From a virus, in the IMG/VR virus record IMGVR_UViG_3300048444_000275, positions 1-25,339 of that record: 25,339 bases of DNA; one strand, 5' to 3'. The notes under the pieces are model-generated. The model was not told the DNA's origin, made no database searches, and worked only from the letters and a program-made list of their open reading frames with translations. Below, piece by piece: positions 7,743 through 13,112 of the stretch. The translations under genes were made by a program, and so were the position numbers. Numbering within the stretch: position 1 is the stretch's first letter; each line of letters starts with the position of its first letter.

Positions 7743-9353
7743 TTAGATTGCCCAAACGTGAATTAATTGCGTGAAGCCGTTTTCATGCGTTACTGCATGA
7801 GATTGCCGCCAGCTACTCGCCCCACCTCGGTTATAGCCTTGATTCAGTGAAGCGGTAACGCCTACCGTTACAGTGTTCCCAATTATAGCAGGGCTGTGAG
7901 TATGCCCTGTCACCATTGGCTGCAACCATTTAGAAAACATATTGGTATTACCTGCTGAACCATTTTGCCCTTTGTGTCCATGCTGTGAGAAGTCTACACC
8001 GCAATGCACTTCCGCTTGGCTCATGCTTCCGAACCGTACACGGTCTGATAACTTGGGAAACTCTTCAAAGCGTTCCAGATTATCGAAAGCAACCTGAAGG
8101 GCTGTCGCTTGCTCTTGTCCGTCGTCGATTGCGTCACAGACTAGCCAATTTAACAGATAATACAGCTTCGCCTGTCTTGGGTCACGTTTCGGGTTATAGT
8201 TAATATCATGTAACCAATTATCTAAGGCGCTGTTGTGGTTACTCTCTACCACGTAAACGGGCGCTAACTCTGCTAACTGGTTTAGGTCATTTATTACCGT
8301 GTTTAGGTCGTCAATAACCAGTTTTTCTTTGGACTTATACAAGTGTTTGCCATCGTTGCGGTTATGGTGGCTCGCTGTTTCAAAATGCAAAATGTCATGA
8401 ACCACCAACAGCTTAGGCTGTATTATCTCTATTAAATCAAGCGTTTGTGTCCATGTTTTAGGGTCTTTTCGCTCGCTGTGAAGGTCGCCTAGTGTCATAA
8501 CTTCGGGGGCGTTGTTATATTCAACGTCCTGAATTGAGCCGTTTAAATACTGCACGTTGCGAGACATTACCAGACCGCCCAACATGGTAGGGTAATAAAT
8601 CACGCCCCCGAATTTATGCTCTCGCTTGGCGCTTGCACCTGCACCGCCCCGAATGTAATTCATGTTCGTTATGGTTCCGGTTGTCCATGCTTCACGGATA
8701 CCAGTTGCAGGGGAACGGGGGAGTGTTCTATGCTGCTGCTTAGTGCTTGCTAAAACGGTCGAGGCTTCGCCCTCATTAAGCTCTACGGCTTTATTAACGG
8801 GCATTTTTGCGGTTGGTAGGACTGCTGCACTAGGGCGCAATACAAGTTTTCCGTTTAACGCTTGGCTATCATTGAACAGCATATAAGGTACTATTTCAGG
8901 CGTGAAACGCTCGTTTTCATCTTCTACCGCTGCACTAAAGGCGCTTTTATTGTAATAGATAGGCAAAACCACAAGTTTTAGGTTTAACTCCTTACAAAAC
9001 CGCTTAACGGCTTTAAAGGCTTCTGTATTAACAGCCGTGTTATTTTGGGCGCTTGTTACAAATAACCCGTTATAACCGTCATGCTCTAAAACTGGTAGGG
9101 CTTCGGGTTCAGGTTCGCCAAGCTCTATTGCATCGGCTGTGGGCTTCTGCTTTTGCTCTACGCTTAACGGTGGGTTTTCTTCTAACCAGTTACAAAGGTC
9201 GCTAGGCTCGACAATCCATTCACCGAAAAGGTCGTTTAAATAATCCTCGCACCATTCTAGCTTGGTGTCTCGCTTGCGCTTGTTGTAAAAATTGCCCTCT
9301 AGGGCTGCTTTTTTTACGTCCTTTGACGTTACAAAATTAAATAGGTTTTGCAT
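7743..9353 (-). CDS. A1-like pre-early protein with a calcineurin-type metallophosphoesterase domain
   Basis: 536 residues, close to T5 A1 (about 556 as I recall). The C-terminal half holds a metallophosphoesterase set: GDLH at 289-292, VHD at 318-320, SNHNS at 371-375 (the usual GNHD slot), HGHKG at 458-462 and GHTH at 483-486. The N-terminal 280 residues are α/β and unassigned. T5 A1 is needed for host DNA breakdown and second-step DNA transfer. Gene order A2-A1-dmp and location in the terminal repeat agree. AAAGGA precedes the ATG. The Asn-His-Asn variant of the GNHD motif is unusual. Homology is inferred from motifs and synteny, not from an alignment. Confidence 0.75.
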   Translation of the reverse strand: MQNLFNFVTSKDVKKAALEGNFYNKRKRDTKLEWCEDYLNDLFGEWIVEPSDLCNWLEENPPLSVEQKQKPTADAIELGEPEPEALPVLEHDGYNGLFVTSAQNNTAVNTEAFKAVKRFCKELNLKLVVLPIYYNKSAFSAAVEDENERFTPEIVPYMLFNDSQALNGKLVLRPSAAVLPTAKMPVNKAVELNEGEASTVLASTKQQHRTLPRSPATGIREAWTTGTITNMNYIRGGAGASAKREHKFGGVIYYPTMLGGLVMSRNVQYLNGSIQDVEYNNAPEVMTLGDLHSERKDPKTWTQTLDLIEIIQPKLLVVHDILHFETASHHNRNDGKHLYKSKEKLVIDDLNTVINDLNQLAELAPVYVVESNHNSALDNWLHDINYNPKRDPRQAKLYYLLNWLVCDAIDDGQEQATALQVAFDNLERFEEFPKLSDRVRFGSMSQAEVHCGVDFSQHGHKGQNGSAGNTNMFSKWLQPMVTGHTHSPAIIGNTVTVGVTASLNQGYNRGGASSWRQSHAVTHENGFTQLIHVWAI

Positions 9354-9403
9354 TGTTCGGTTGTCCTTTTATGGGTTTTTAATCTGCAATTAAGCAAACG
9401 AAC

Positions 9404-9443
9404 AAAAAGGACAAGGCAATTTTTGCTCCCCTGTCCTTTTATG
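9404..9443 (-). terminator. hairpin with T-run between A2-like and A1-like genes
   Basis: AAAAGGACA (9405-9413) and TGTCCTTTT (9432-9440) are perfectly complementary, with an inner GCAA/TTGC. On the minus strand the stem ends in TTTTTGTT, so it can act as a partial terminator that lowers A1 relative to A2. A second AT-only hairpin (9452-9473) overlaps the A2-like stop. Confidence 0.55.
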
Positions 9444-9465
9444 ACTTGCTACAAAATAACCTTTG

Positions 9466-9837
9466 TTATTTTGCCGTGTCAGCCGTTTTAGTCAATGCTT
9501 CGGCTAAGGCTTCTAGCTCATCTTTACGGCCTTTTTCCAATGAATCGAGGGAGCCTTTTTTCATTGATAGCATTGTTTCGACCGCTCGAACGTACTCAAG
9601 TTTTCTGGTCGATGAAGCACCACCAACGGCTTTTGGTTCGTTTTTCTCATATACGCCCAGACTTACCAATTTTGAGCGAACGGCGGCGGCGGTTTTGCCT
9701 TGCACCATTTTGCCCAAGTTTTCATTGTCAGCGTTGCCGCTATAACGTGCTTTTAACGCTTGTTCGGCTTCTTCTGTCCATTGTCCATCCTTTAGTGCGA
9801 TTGCTTGCGCTTGTACTGCTTTTTGATCTTGTGACAT
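9466..9837 (-). CDS. A2-like small DNA-binding protein
   Basis: 123 residues. Residues 18-63 resemble a Myb/SANT-like DNA-binding fold: W20 starts helix 1, and GKTAAAVRSKLVSLGVY at about 47-63 looks like a recognition helix plus turn. A basic segment and a helical, charged C-terminus follow. T5 A2 (about 135 residues) is a DNA-binding pre-early protein that works with A1 to allow entry of the rest of the genome. Size, position and order match. It is the first gene after the strongest promoter in the terminal repeat. The many palindromes nearby are possible targets. Function is inferred from synteny. Confidence 0.6.
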   Translation of the reverse strand: MSQDQKAVQAQAIALKDGQWTEEAEQALKARYSGNADNENLGKMVQGKTAAAVRSKLVSLGVYEKNEPKAVGGASSTRKLEYVRAVETMLSMKKGSLDSLEKGRKDELEALAEALTKTADTAK

Positions 9838-9990
9838 AATATATACCTTTTTAAAATGAATTAAAATTAACCGCTATAATGCGGTGGGTAGTTTTACCCC
9901 TAATAGGCACTTAATTAAAATGCCTATTCAGTGTAACACTAGCAAATCTCCAATTTGTTAAGGTGGCGGCTGACGTTACCCCGTCCGATG
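9838..9990 (-). promoter_or_regulatory. structured 150-base leader of the A2-like mRNA
   Basis: Between the predicted start point and the ATG lie four short inverted repeats: CAAAT/ATTTG (9943-9957), AATAGGCA/TGCCTATT (9902-9928), GGGTA/TACCC (9886-9899) and ACCGC/GCGGT (9870-9885). The last is about 32 bases before the start codon, leaving AAAAAGG as the ribosome-binding site. Such a leader suggests control of RNA stability or translation. Confidence 0.55.
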
Positions 9991-9996
9991 TTTTAC

Positions 9997-10026
9997 ACTA
10001 TACTCTGTTCTGTTTCGGTTAGTCAA
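9997..10026 (-). promoter_or_regulatory. σ70-type promoter of the A2-A1-dmp operon
   Basis: Minus strand TTGACT, 18-base spacer, TATAGT: ten of twelve consensus bases. It overlaps the stop codon of the small membrane protein gene upstream. A strong host-type promoter is expected for genes expressed before any phage protein exists. Confidence 0.75.
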
Positions 10027-10169
10027 GCCCCTAAAACAAAAATAAGTAAACTTAACGCTAGAATCGAACCTGTTAAAGCCCCGAAAGCTGCAACCCATAA
10101 AGCCAGTTTATCGACCCAAGTATAGGGAACCTCTTTATAAGCCATGCCATACCGTTTGAATTTTGTCAT
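10023..10169 (-). CDS. 48-residue membrane protein in the terminal repeat
   Basis: MTKFKRYGMAYKEVPYTWVD is followed by one or two closely spaced hydrophobic stretches (residues 21-47, rich in Leu, Ala and Gly). The start was chosen because AGAGGG lies nine bases upstream; an upstream start 17 codons earlier would run back through the 29-residue gene. It begins four bases after that gene. T5-like terminal repeats carry several small membrane proteins of unknown role. No family recognised. Confidence 0.65.
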   Translation of the reverse strand: MTKFKRYGMAYKEVPYTWVDKLALWVAAFGALTGSILALSLLIFVLGA

Positions 10170-10173
10170 AAAA

Positions 10174-10263
10174 TTAACCCTCTTTAAAATAATTGTGTAA
10201 ACCGTAAATAATCGCCCCAATTAACCAGAGCAATATGATACTTATACCTAGAGTCTCTAACAT
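10174..10263 (-). CDS. 29-residue single-helix membrane protein
   Basis: A very short gene: MLETLGISIILLWLIGAIIY, then a polar tail ending FKEG. It has a good Shine-Dalgarno (AAAGGTGG, seven bases before ATG), and its 3' end contains the ribosome-binding site of the next gene. That arrangement argues for a real coupled pair. Short single-pass peptides of this kind are often inhibitors or toxins, but nothing here proves that. Confidence 0.55.
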   Translation of the reverse strand: MLETLGISIILLWLIGAIIYGLHNYFKEG

Positions 10264-10404
10264 AATTTACCACCTTTAGTTAAAAGCACTAAAAAAAAAA
10301 ACTAATGCGTTTAAATAAAGATCACCTCGGTGTATATCGCTGTACGCCTCACTGTCTAGGGTTTCGACAGGTCATAGGGTGCGGTTCTCAATGGAACGAT
10401 TACA

Positions 10405-10433
10405 AGTTTACCCTAATCAGTGAAAAGTGCCAA
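10405..10433 (-). promoter_or_regulatory. possible promoter of the two tiny membrane genes
   Basis: Minus strand TTGGCA, 17-base spacer, TAAACT: five of six and four of six consensus bases. It would give a leader of about 130 bases that includes a T-rich stretch at 10293-10302. Confidence 0.4.
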
Positions 10434-10725
10434 TAGAATTTTTAGATCGCTTAGGCTTATTTAATCGGTTTTTCCGATTCTGGTTATGCGGTTAACATAT
10501 GTTATAGGCGGTTGTTAATAAATTGTCGATTTTGCGATATTCTAACCATGCCCTTACTAGGGTATTGGAAACCCTTAAAAGCTCTTAAAATGGCTGTCAG
10601 GCGCTTTAAATGGCATATAGCTAAAAGTTATAAAAACTGGTGGCAACCAGGTCATATAGTTATAAGAAAGGACAATGCCATAAATACGAATGAGAACGGT
10701 TATCACTTGGCGCAGTTTCGCAAGT

Positions 10726-10741
10726 TGGCACGAATCTTGCA
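10726..10741 (+). promoter_or_regulatory. σ54 (-24/-12) promoter-like element 2, full consensus
   Basis: TTGGCACGAATCTTGCA fits YTGGCACGNNNNTTGCW at every fixed base, with GG and GC ten bases apart. It points right. A perfect Fur-box palindrome starts at 10751, the predicted start point, and another Fur-like sequence (10689-10707) lies about 50 bases upstream. Confidence 0.6.
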
Positions 10742-10750
10742 TAATCCCTA

Positions 10751-10769
10751 AATGAGAATGATTCTCATT
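10751..10769. promoter_or_regulatory. perfect Fur-box-like palindrome
   Basis: AATGAGAATGATTCTCATT is a 19-base perfect inverted repeat that matches the classic Fur consensus AATGANAATNATTNTCATT at all 16 fixed positions. It overlaps the predicted start point of σ54-like element 2. Weaker relatives lie at 7148-7166, 10689-10707, 10896-10914 and 10919-10937. A phage protein such as the A2-like product is an alternative ligand. Confidence 0.65.
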
Positions 10770-10870
10770 TGACCGCGCCTTACGGGCATGGAGTCCCACC
10801 AATAACATGGTATCGCATATAACGCCAACCGTCAACAATATTTTCATTATTTTTTCTGTGAATGACAATC

Positions 10871-10886
10871 TGGCATAACTCTTGCA
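10871..10886 (+). promoter_or_regulatory. σ54 (-24/-12) promoter-like element 3
   Basis: CTGGCATAACTCTTGCA differs from the σ54 consensus at two bases (AT-A in place of AC-G) but keeps GG and GC at the correct ten-base distance and ends TTGCATAAA like element 2. It points right, towards the repeat array. A Fur-like sequence starts at its predicted start point. Confidence 0.45.
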
Positions 10887-10893
10887 TAAAACG

Positions 10894-10945
10894 CAAATGC
10901 AAATGATTCGTATTCGCAAACGCTAATAATTCTCATTTGCATTTG
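10894..10945. repeat. 13-bp perfect inverted repeat enclosing two Fur-like sequences
   Basis: CAAATGCAAATGA (10894-10906) and TCATTTGCATTTG (10933-10945) are exact reverse complements 26 bases apart. Each overlaps one of two degenerate Fur-like boxes. It can form a cruciform or hairpin or bind a cooperative regulator. Confidence 0.75.
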
Positions 10946-10998
10946 TCTGCTTTGTTCGCTCAGTCCTAGCAGCGCAGATAATAGCTGCCCTGCGCCCT

Positions 10999-11272
10999 AG
11001 TACGAAACCGATTGTCAAGTACTAAACCTAGTATAAAACAAACGATTTGTTGGGAAATTTTGGGGCAGGAGGGGTCAATAAACTTTTTGGTCTAAGTACT
11101 AAACCTAGTACAAAACTGAGAAGATAGTACGAAACAAACCCGGTCGGAGCAGACTGCGGCTTCGCCGCGGATCGCTCGAATTGGGTGGGATCGCTCGAAT
11201 TGGGTGGGATCGGTTGAAGCAGGGAGAGAGTACAAAACTGAGGAGTACAAAACTGAGACTAGAGTACGAAAC
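10999..11272 (+). repeat. iteron-like array: nine copies of AGTACNAAAC
   Basis: Copies start at 10999, 11018, 11030 (AGTATAAAAC), 11095, 11107, 11126, 11229, 11244 and 11263, all in the same orientation. Many are 12-21 bases apart, in clusters of three, and the later ones extend to AGTACNAAACTGAG. Regular same-strand spacing resembles replication iterons or arrays of protein-binding sites. The centre also holds two copies of a 19-bp repeat. Confidence 0.75.
11156..11208. repeat. GCGGC-TTC-GCCGC hairpin and a 19-bp direct repeat
   Basis: A stable hairpin at 11156-11168 is followed by ATCGCTCGAATTGGGTGGG at 11171-11189 and again, immediately, at 11190-11208, with a partial third copy (ATCGGTTGAAG). 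Confidence 0.8.
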
Positions 11273-11283
11273 TGAGGTAATCG

Positions 11284-11353
11284 GGTAGAATGAGGTGGAA
11301 TGAGGTGGAATAGGGTGGAATAGGGTGGAATAGGGTGGAATAGGGTGGAATAG
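11284..11353 (+). repeat. 10-bp tandem repeat, seven units
   Basis: Five exact or near-exact GGTGGAATAG units are preceded by GGTAGAATGA and GGTGGAATGA. The unit length is about one helical turn, so all repeats face the same side of the DNA. The peptide read through it on the minus strand (FHPIPPHST-like) is an artefact of the repeat. Confidence 0.9.
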
Positions 11354-11370
11354 CATGAAAAGCTTAAGAG

Positions 11371-11385
11371 GGCGGCGGAGCCGCC
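11371..11385. repeat. GGCGGC-GGA-GCCGCC hairpin
   Basis: A very stable six-base-pair GC hairpin with a three-base loop, close behind the 10-bp tandem repeat. One of four strong small hairpins in this region. Confidence 0.7.
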
Positions 11386-11429
11386 TGGACCGGGTTGGAT
11401 TGAGCTGAATTGTGCGCCCTAGGAGGCTG

Positions 11430-11477
11430 AGCAGCCCGAAAAATTTGTTGCTACATTGGGCTGCTATTTTTAATTTT
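11430..11477 (+). terminator. terminator-like hairpin on the plus strand
   Basis: AGCAGCCC (11430-11437) and GGGCTGCT (11458-11465) pair across a 20-base loop and are followed by ATTTTTAATTTT. It would end any rightward transcript coming from the σ54-like elements about 550-700 bases upstream. Confidence 0.5.
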
Positions 11478-11482
11478 ATCCT

Positions 11483-11512
11483 GGTCCGTAGCGGACAATG
11501 CCCTTCGGGCAT
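11483..11512. repeat. GTCCG/CGGAC and ATGCCC-TTC-GGGCAT hairpins
   Basis: Two adjacent hairpins. The first 16 bases (GGTCCGTAGCGGACAA) are an inverted copy of 6956-6971 with one mismatch, and at both places a hairpin with a TTC/GAA loop lies next to it. Confidence 0.7.
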
Positions 11513-11614
11513 GAGAGGCTAAAGTTAGGGAGGATAGTGCTAGGAAGGATGGGCATGAGGTTGCTAATGATAGGATTGCTAATGGTAGGAATGAATGCTA
11601 TGATAGGAATGAAT

Positions 11615-11654
11615 ACTAGGAGAAATAATACTAGGAGAAATAATACTAGGAAAA
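11615..11654 (+). repeat. 15-bp purine-rich tandem repeat
   Basis: ACTAGGAGAAATAAT occurs at 11615-11629 and 11630-11644, followed by the partial copy ACTAGGAAAA. Upstream, 11520-11615 is built of related ATAGGA/GCTAATG motifs, almost all purines on the plus strand. The only plus-strand open frame here (11498-11695) is made of these repeats and is not supported. Confidence 0.8.
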
Positions 11655-11778
11655 GGCGAAAGTGCGGGGTGTACTTGTTCAGTTATAATCAGTAATATCC
11701 CTTGCTCTTTTAAGGTACATTATATTATTATAATATAAGAATTTAATATATAGTATTTGGGGCTTTTGTATTGTAAAA

Positions 11779-11895
11779 GAAATTCAAAGACCTGCGGAAG
11801 CCATCTGGGAATAAAGCCACCGAGGCCCGAGAAGCTGTGATCCCAAGGGCAGCGGCCTCTACTCAATTCCCATCTTACGCTAGTCTTTGAATTTT
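11779..11895. ncRNA. candidate structured RNA, about 117 nt, strand not determined
   Basis: AAATTCAAAGAC (11780-11791) and GTCTTTGAATTT (11883-11894) form a 12-bp closing stem. Inside it nest GCG/CGC (11794-11796 / 11878-11880), TGGGAAT/ATTCCCA (11806-11812 / 11866-11872), GAGGCC/GGCCTC (11822-11827 / 11854-11859) and GCTGT/GCAGC (11834-11838 / 11849-11853) with a ten-base loop. The interior is GC-rich in very AT-rich surroundings. I could not match it to a known riboswitch, ribozyme, tRNA or tmRNA. The plus strand keeps one more G-T pair. Confidence 0.5.
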
Positions 11896-11960
11896 ATTGG
11901 TTCGCTTCTAGCTCTCCAAACAATAGAGATAGTATATCATATTTTTTTCTCTACGTAAAG

Positions 11961-13046
11961 TTATTCTTTGTATCCCAGAATGGACTTCCAGTCCCAACGT
12001 TTTCCATACTCTTTTAAAGAATAAAGATAAAATGCCATCGGATCCTTCTTGCCTCGAAACTTGAATTCGTCTCCTACTTTTGACCTTTTTATTTTTTCGA
12101 TAGTCTGGGCGTCTTCATCGTCATAGACTGGTGGAGTTTCTTGTGGTGCTCTGTATAATGATGTTCTGTCTAAGTGCATCTCGCAAATCTGATCAAACAG
12201 GCATACGGTCTCTTTGGATAGCTGCTTTACTAAGTAAGGGGAGTCTCCGATACCTTTAACTCCTTCGTCAAAAGCTTGTTGATAGATTTTTAACGCTGGT
12301 TGCTTACAGTTCCACTCTAGTGGAGCTTCTTTAAACTGTGCTATTTTAAACTCTTTAGGTACTTTAACTACTGGCTCATTGTATGTTTGCATGAGTGCGT
12401 TGAATAGTCTAAACCTATCAAAGTTTTGACCGTTAGGCATTATCATTAACGGGCTTTTGATAAAGTCAACGTCTACCGGTTCTTCTAGTTTTTCCGTAGT
12501 ATAACCCTGATATATTTTACTCTTGCCAGTGCCGTCTATCCCTTTTACTAGGGCCGCTGCTTCTTTCCATTGTATATTAGAGTTACCAAACAATATATCT
12601 AGTACTTCTTCTATAGGGGTATCTTTAACAAAGTTAGACTCGTTAATTTCTCTAGATTCCCTATTCGCTTTTACACAGTCTTTAGCTTTTACATCATTAC
12701 CTTTTAGACAAGCTTTTATTGAAGCTAATGACGGGAGCTTATCCAAGTTATTAAGCCCCATAATATCCCTAGCTAAGACTAAGTAATTCCAAGAAGGGGC
12801 AGTACCGAATATGGAGATATGGCTATCTAAAGTGAATTGGCCTTTAGGTCCTTGCTTTATCTCTGGCAATTTCCACTCTTTTGCAGCAGGGCTAGGACCA
12901 GCCTTTAATAGTGTTGATGGCTCACTTAAACGCTCAAAATCTTTAATGAGGTTTCTATACCTAGGATTGAGTATCCCTTTTGTGTTTAACACTAGGGATT
13001 GAGTGTTTGCTTCATTGTTTATTTGTGTTTGTGTTATATTAAACAT
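11961..13046 (-). CDS. 361-residue phage protein of unknown function
   Basis: The first large gene beyond the repeat region and the last of a long early operon. It is a soluble, mixed-composition protein with no signal peptide or membrane segment and no catalytic motif I recognise. Recurrent features are a charged C-terminus (KVGDEFKFRGKKDPMAFYLY) and a Pro/Asp-rich stretch near residue 300. The ATG has a good AGGAG eight bases before it, and a possible pseudoknot overlaps that site. If the T5 comparison holds, it would be among the first genes expressed after second-step transfer. No function is proposed. Confidence 0.75.
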   Translation of the reverse strand: MFNITQTQINNEANTQSLVLNTKGILNPRYRNLIKDFERLSEPSTLLKAGPSPAAKEWKLPEIKQGPKGQFTLDSHISIFGTAPSWNYLVLARDIMGLNNLDKLPSLASIKACLKGNDVKAKDCVKANRESREINESNFVKDTPIEEVLDILFGNSNIQWKEAAALVKGIDGTGKSKIYQGYTTEKLEEPVDVDFIKSPLMIMPNGQNFDRFRLFNALMQTYNEPVVKVPKEFKIAQFKEAPLEWNCKQPALKIYQQAFDEGVKGIGDSPYLVKQLSKETVCLFDQICEMHLDRTSLYRAPQETPPVYDDEDAQTIEKIKRSKVGDEFKFRGKKDPMAFYLYSLKEYGKRWDWKSILGYKE

Positions 13047-13059
13047 ATGTACTCCTTTT

Positions 13060-13112
13060 TCTGGCGTTATTAATTTTAACTTAGACTTTCAGCCAGATAG
13101 AAGTCTAAGTTA
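13060..13112 (-). promoter_or_regulatory. possible H-type pseudoknot covering the ribosome-binding site of the 361-residue gene
   Basis: On the minus strand, TAACTTAGACTT and AAGTCTAAGTTA form a perfect 12-bp stem starting at the stop codon of the upstream gene. The 12-base loop contains TCTGGC, which is complementary to GCCAGA located 11 bases past the stem and immediately before AAAGGAG. Pairing of loop and downstream segment would place structure against the Shine-Dalgarno. Confidence 0.5.

Larger units (their letters stand above)
6806..11950. other. inferred direct terminal repeat (T5-type first-step-transfer DNA), collapsed to one copy
   Basis: The block lies between terminase and early genes. 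It holds dmp-like, A1-like and A2-like genes in the T5 order, then 1.7 kb of repeat-rich non-coding DNA. T5 carries this content in its terminal repeat, with the terminase genes at the other end of the linear genome. Finding both side by side suggests a circularised assembly. Two sampled 60-base lines gave 52% G+C inside A1 and 38% in the early region. The ends given are approximate; no physical end can be read from sequence alone. Confidence 0.55.
10264..11960. other. 1.7 kb gene-free, repeat-rich region (candidate injection-stop / control region)
   Basis: No convincing gene on either strand. The open frames here read through repeats or lack ribosome-binding sites. From left to right the region holds hairpins (AATCGG/CCGATT at 10463-10479; palindrome TAACATATGTTA at 10493-10504), a σ54-like/Fur-like palindrome cluster, an AGTACNAAAC array, short tandem repeats, strong GC hairpins, purine-rich repeats and a folded-RNA candidate. 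T5 has its injection-stop signal in an equivalent non-coding, repeat-rich stretch at the inner end of the left terminal repeat. Each element is listed separately. Confidence 0.6.

Noticed and set aside
10310-10440. tRNA gene suggested by a GGTTCTCAATGGAAC segment
   Set aside because: No acceptor stem, anticodon arm or T-loop consensus could be fitted around it; no tRNA was found elsewhere in the window either.
10512-10751. Plus-strand frame with Trp- and Arg-rich product
   Set aside because: Needs a TTG start, lacks a ribosome-binding site, and is built over the σ54-like and Fur-like elements. Composition is protein-like in parts, so ribosome profiling could overturn this.
10575-10919. Minus-strand 114-codon frame with a MKILLTVGVI start inside
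   Set aside because: No Shine-Dalgarno at either start, and the frame runs through the palindromic control region.
10999-11272. CRISPR array
   Set aside because: Repeats are only 10 bases, spacing is irregular (2 to 93 bases between copies), and no cas genes are present.
11105-11695. Frames on both strands with His/Pro/Ser-rich or Arg/Asn-rich repeats
   Set aside because: The amino-acid repeats are simply the translated 10-bp and 15-bp DNA repeats.
11779-11895. Cobalamin or other known riboswitch
   Set aside because: Isolated words (GGGAAT, GCCACC, CTGTGA) recall a cobalamin element, but the order and the B12-box core are missing.
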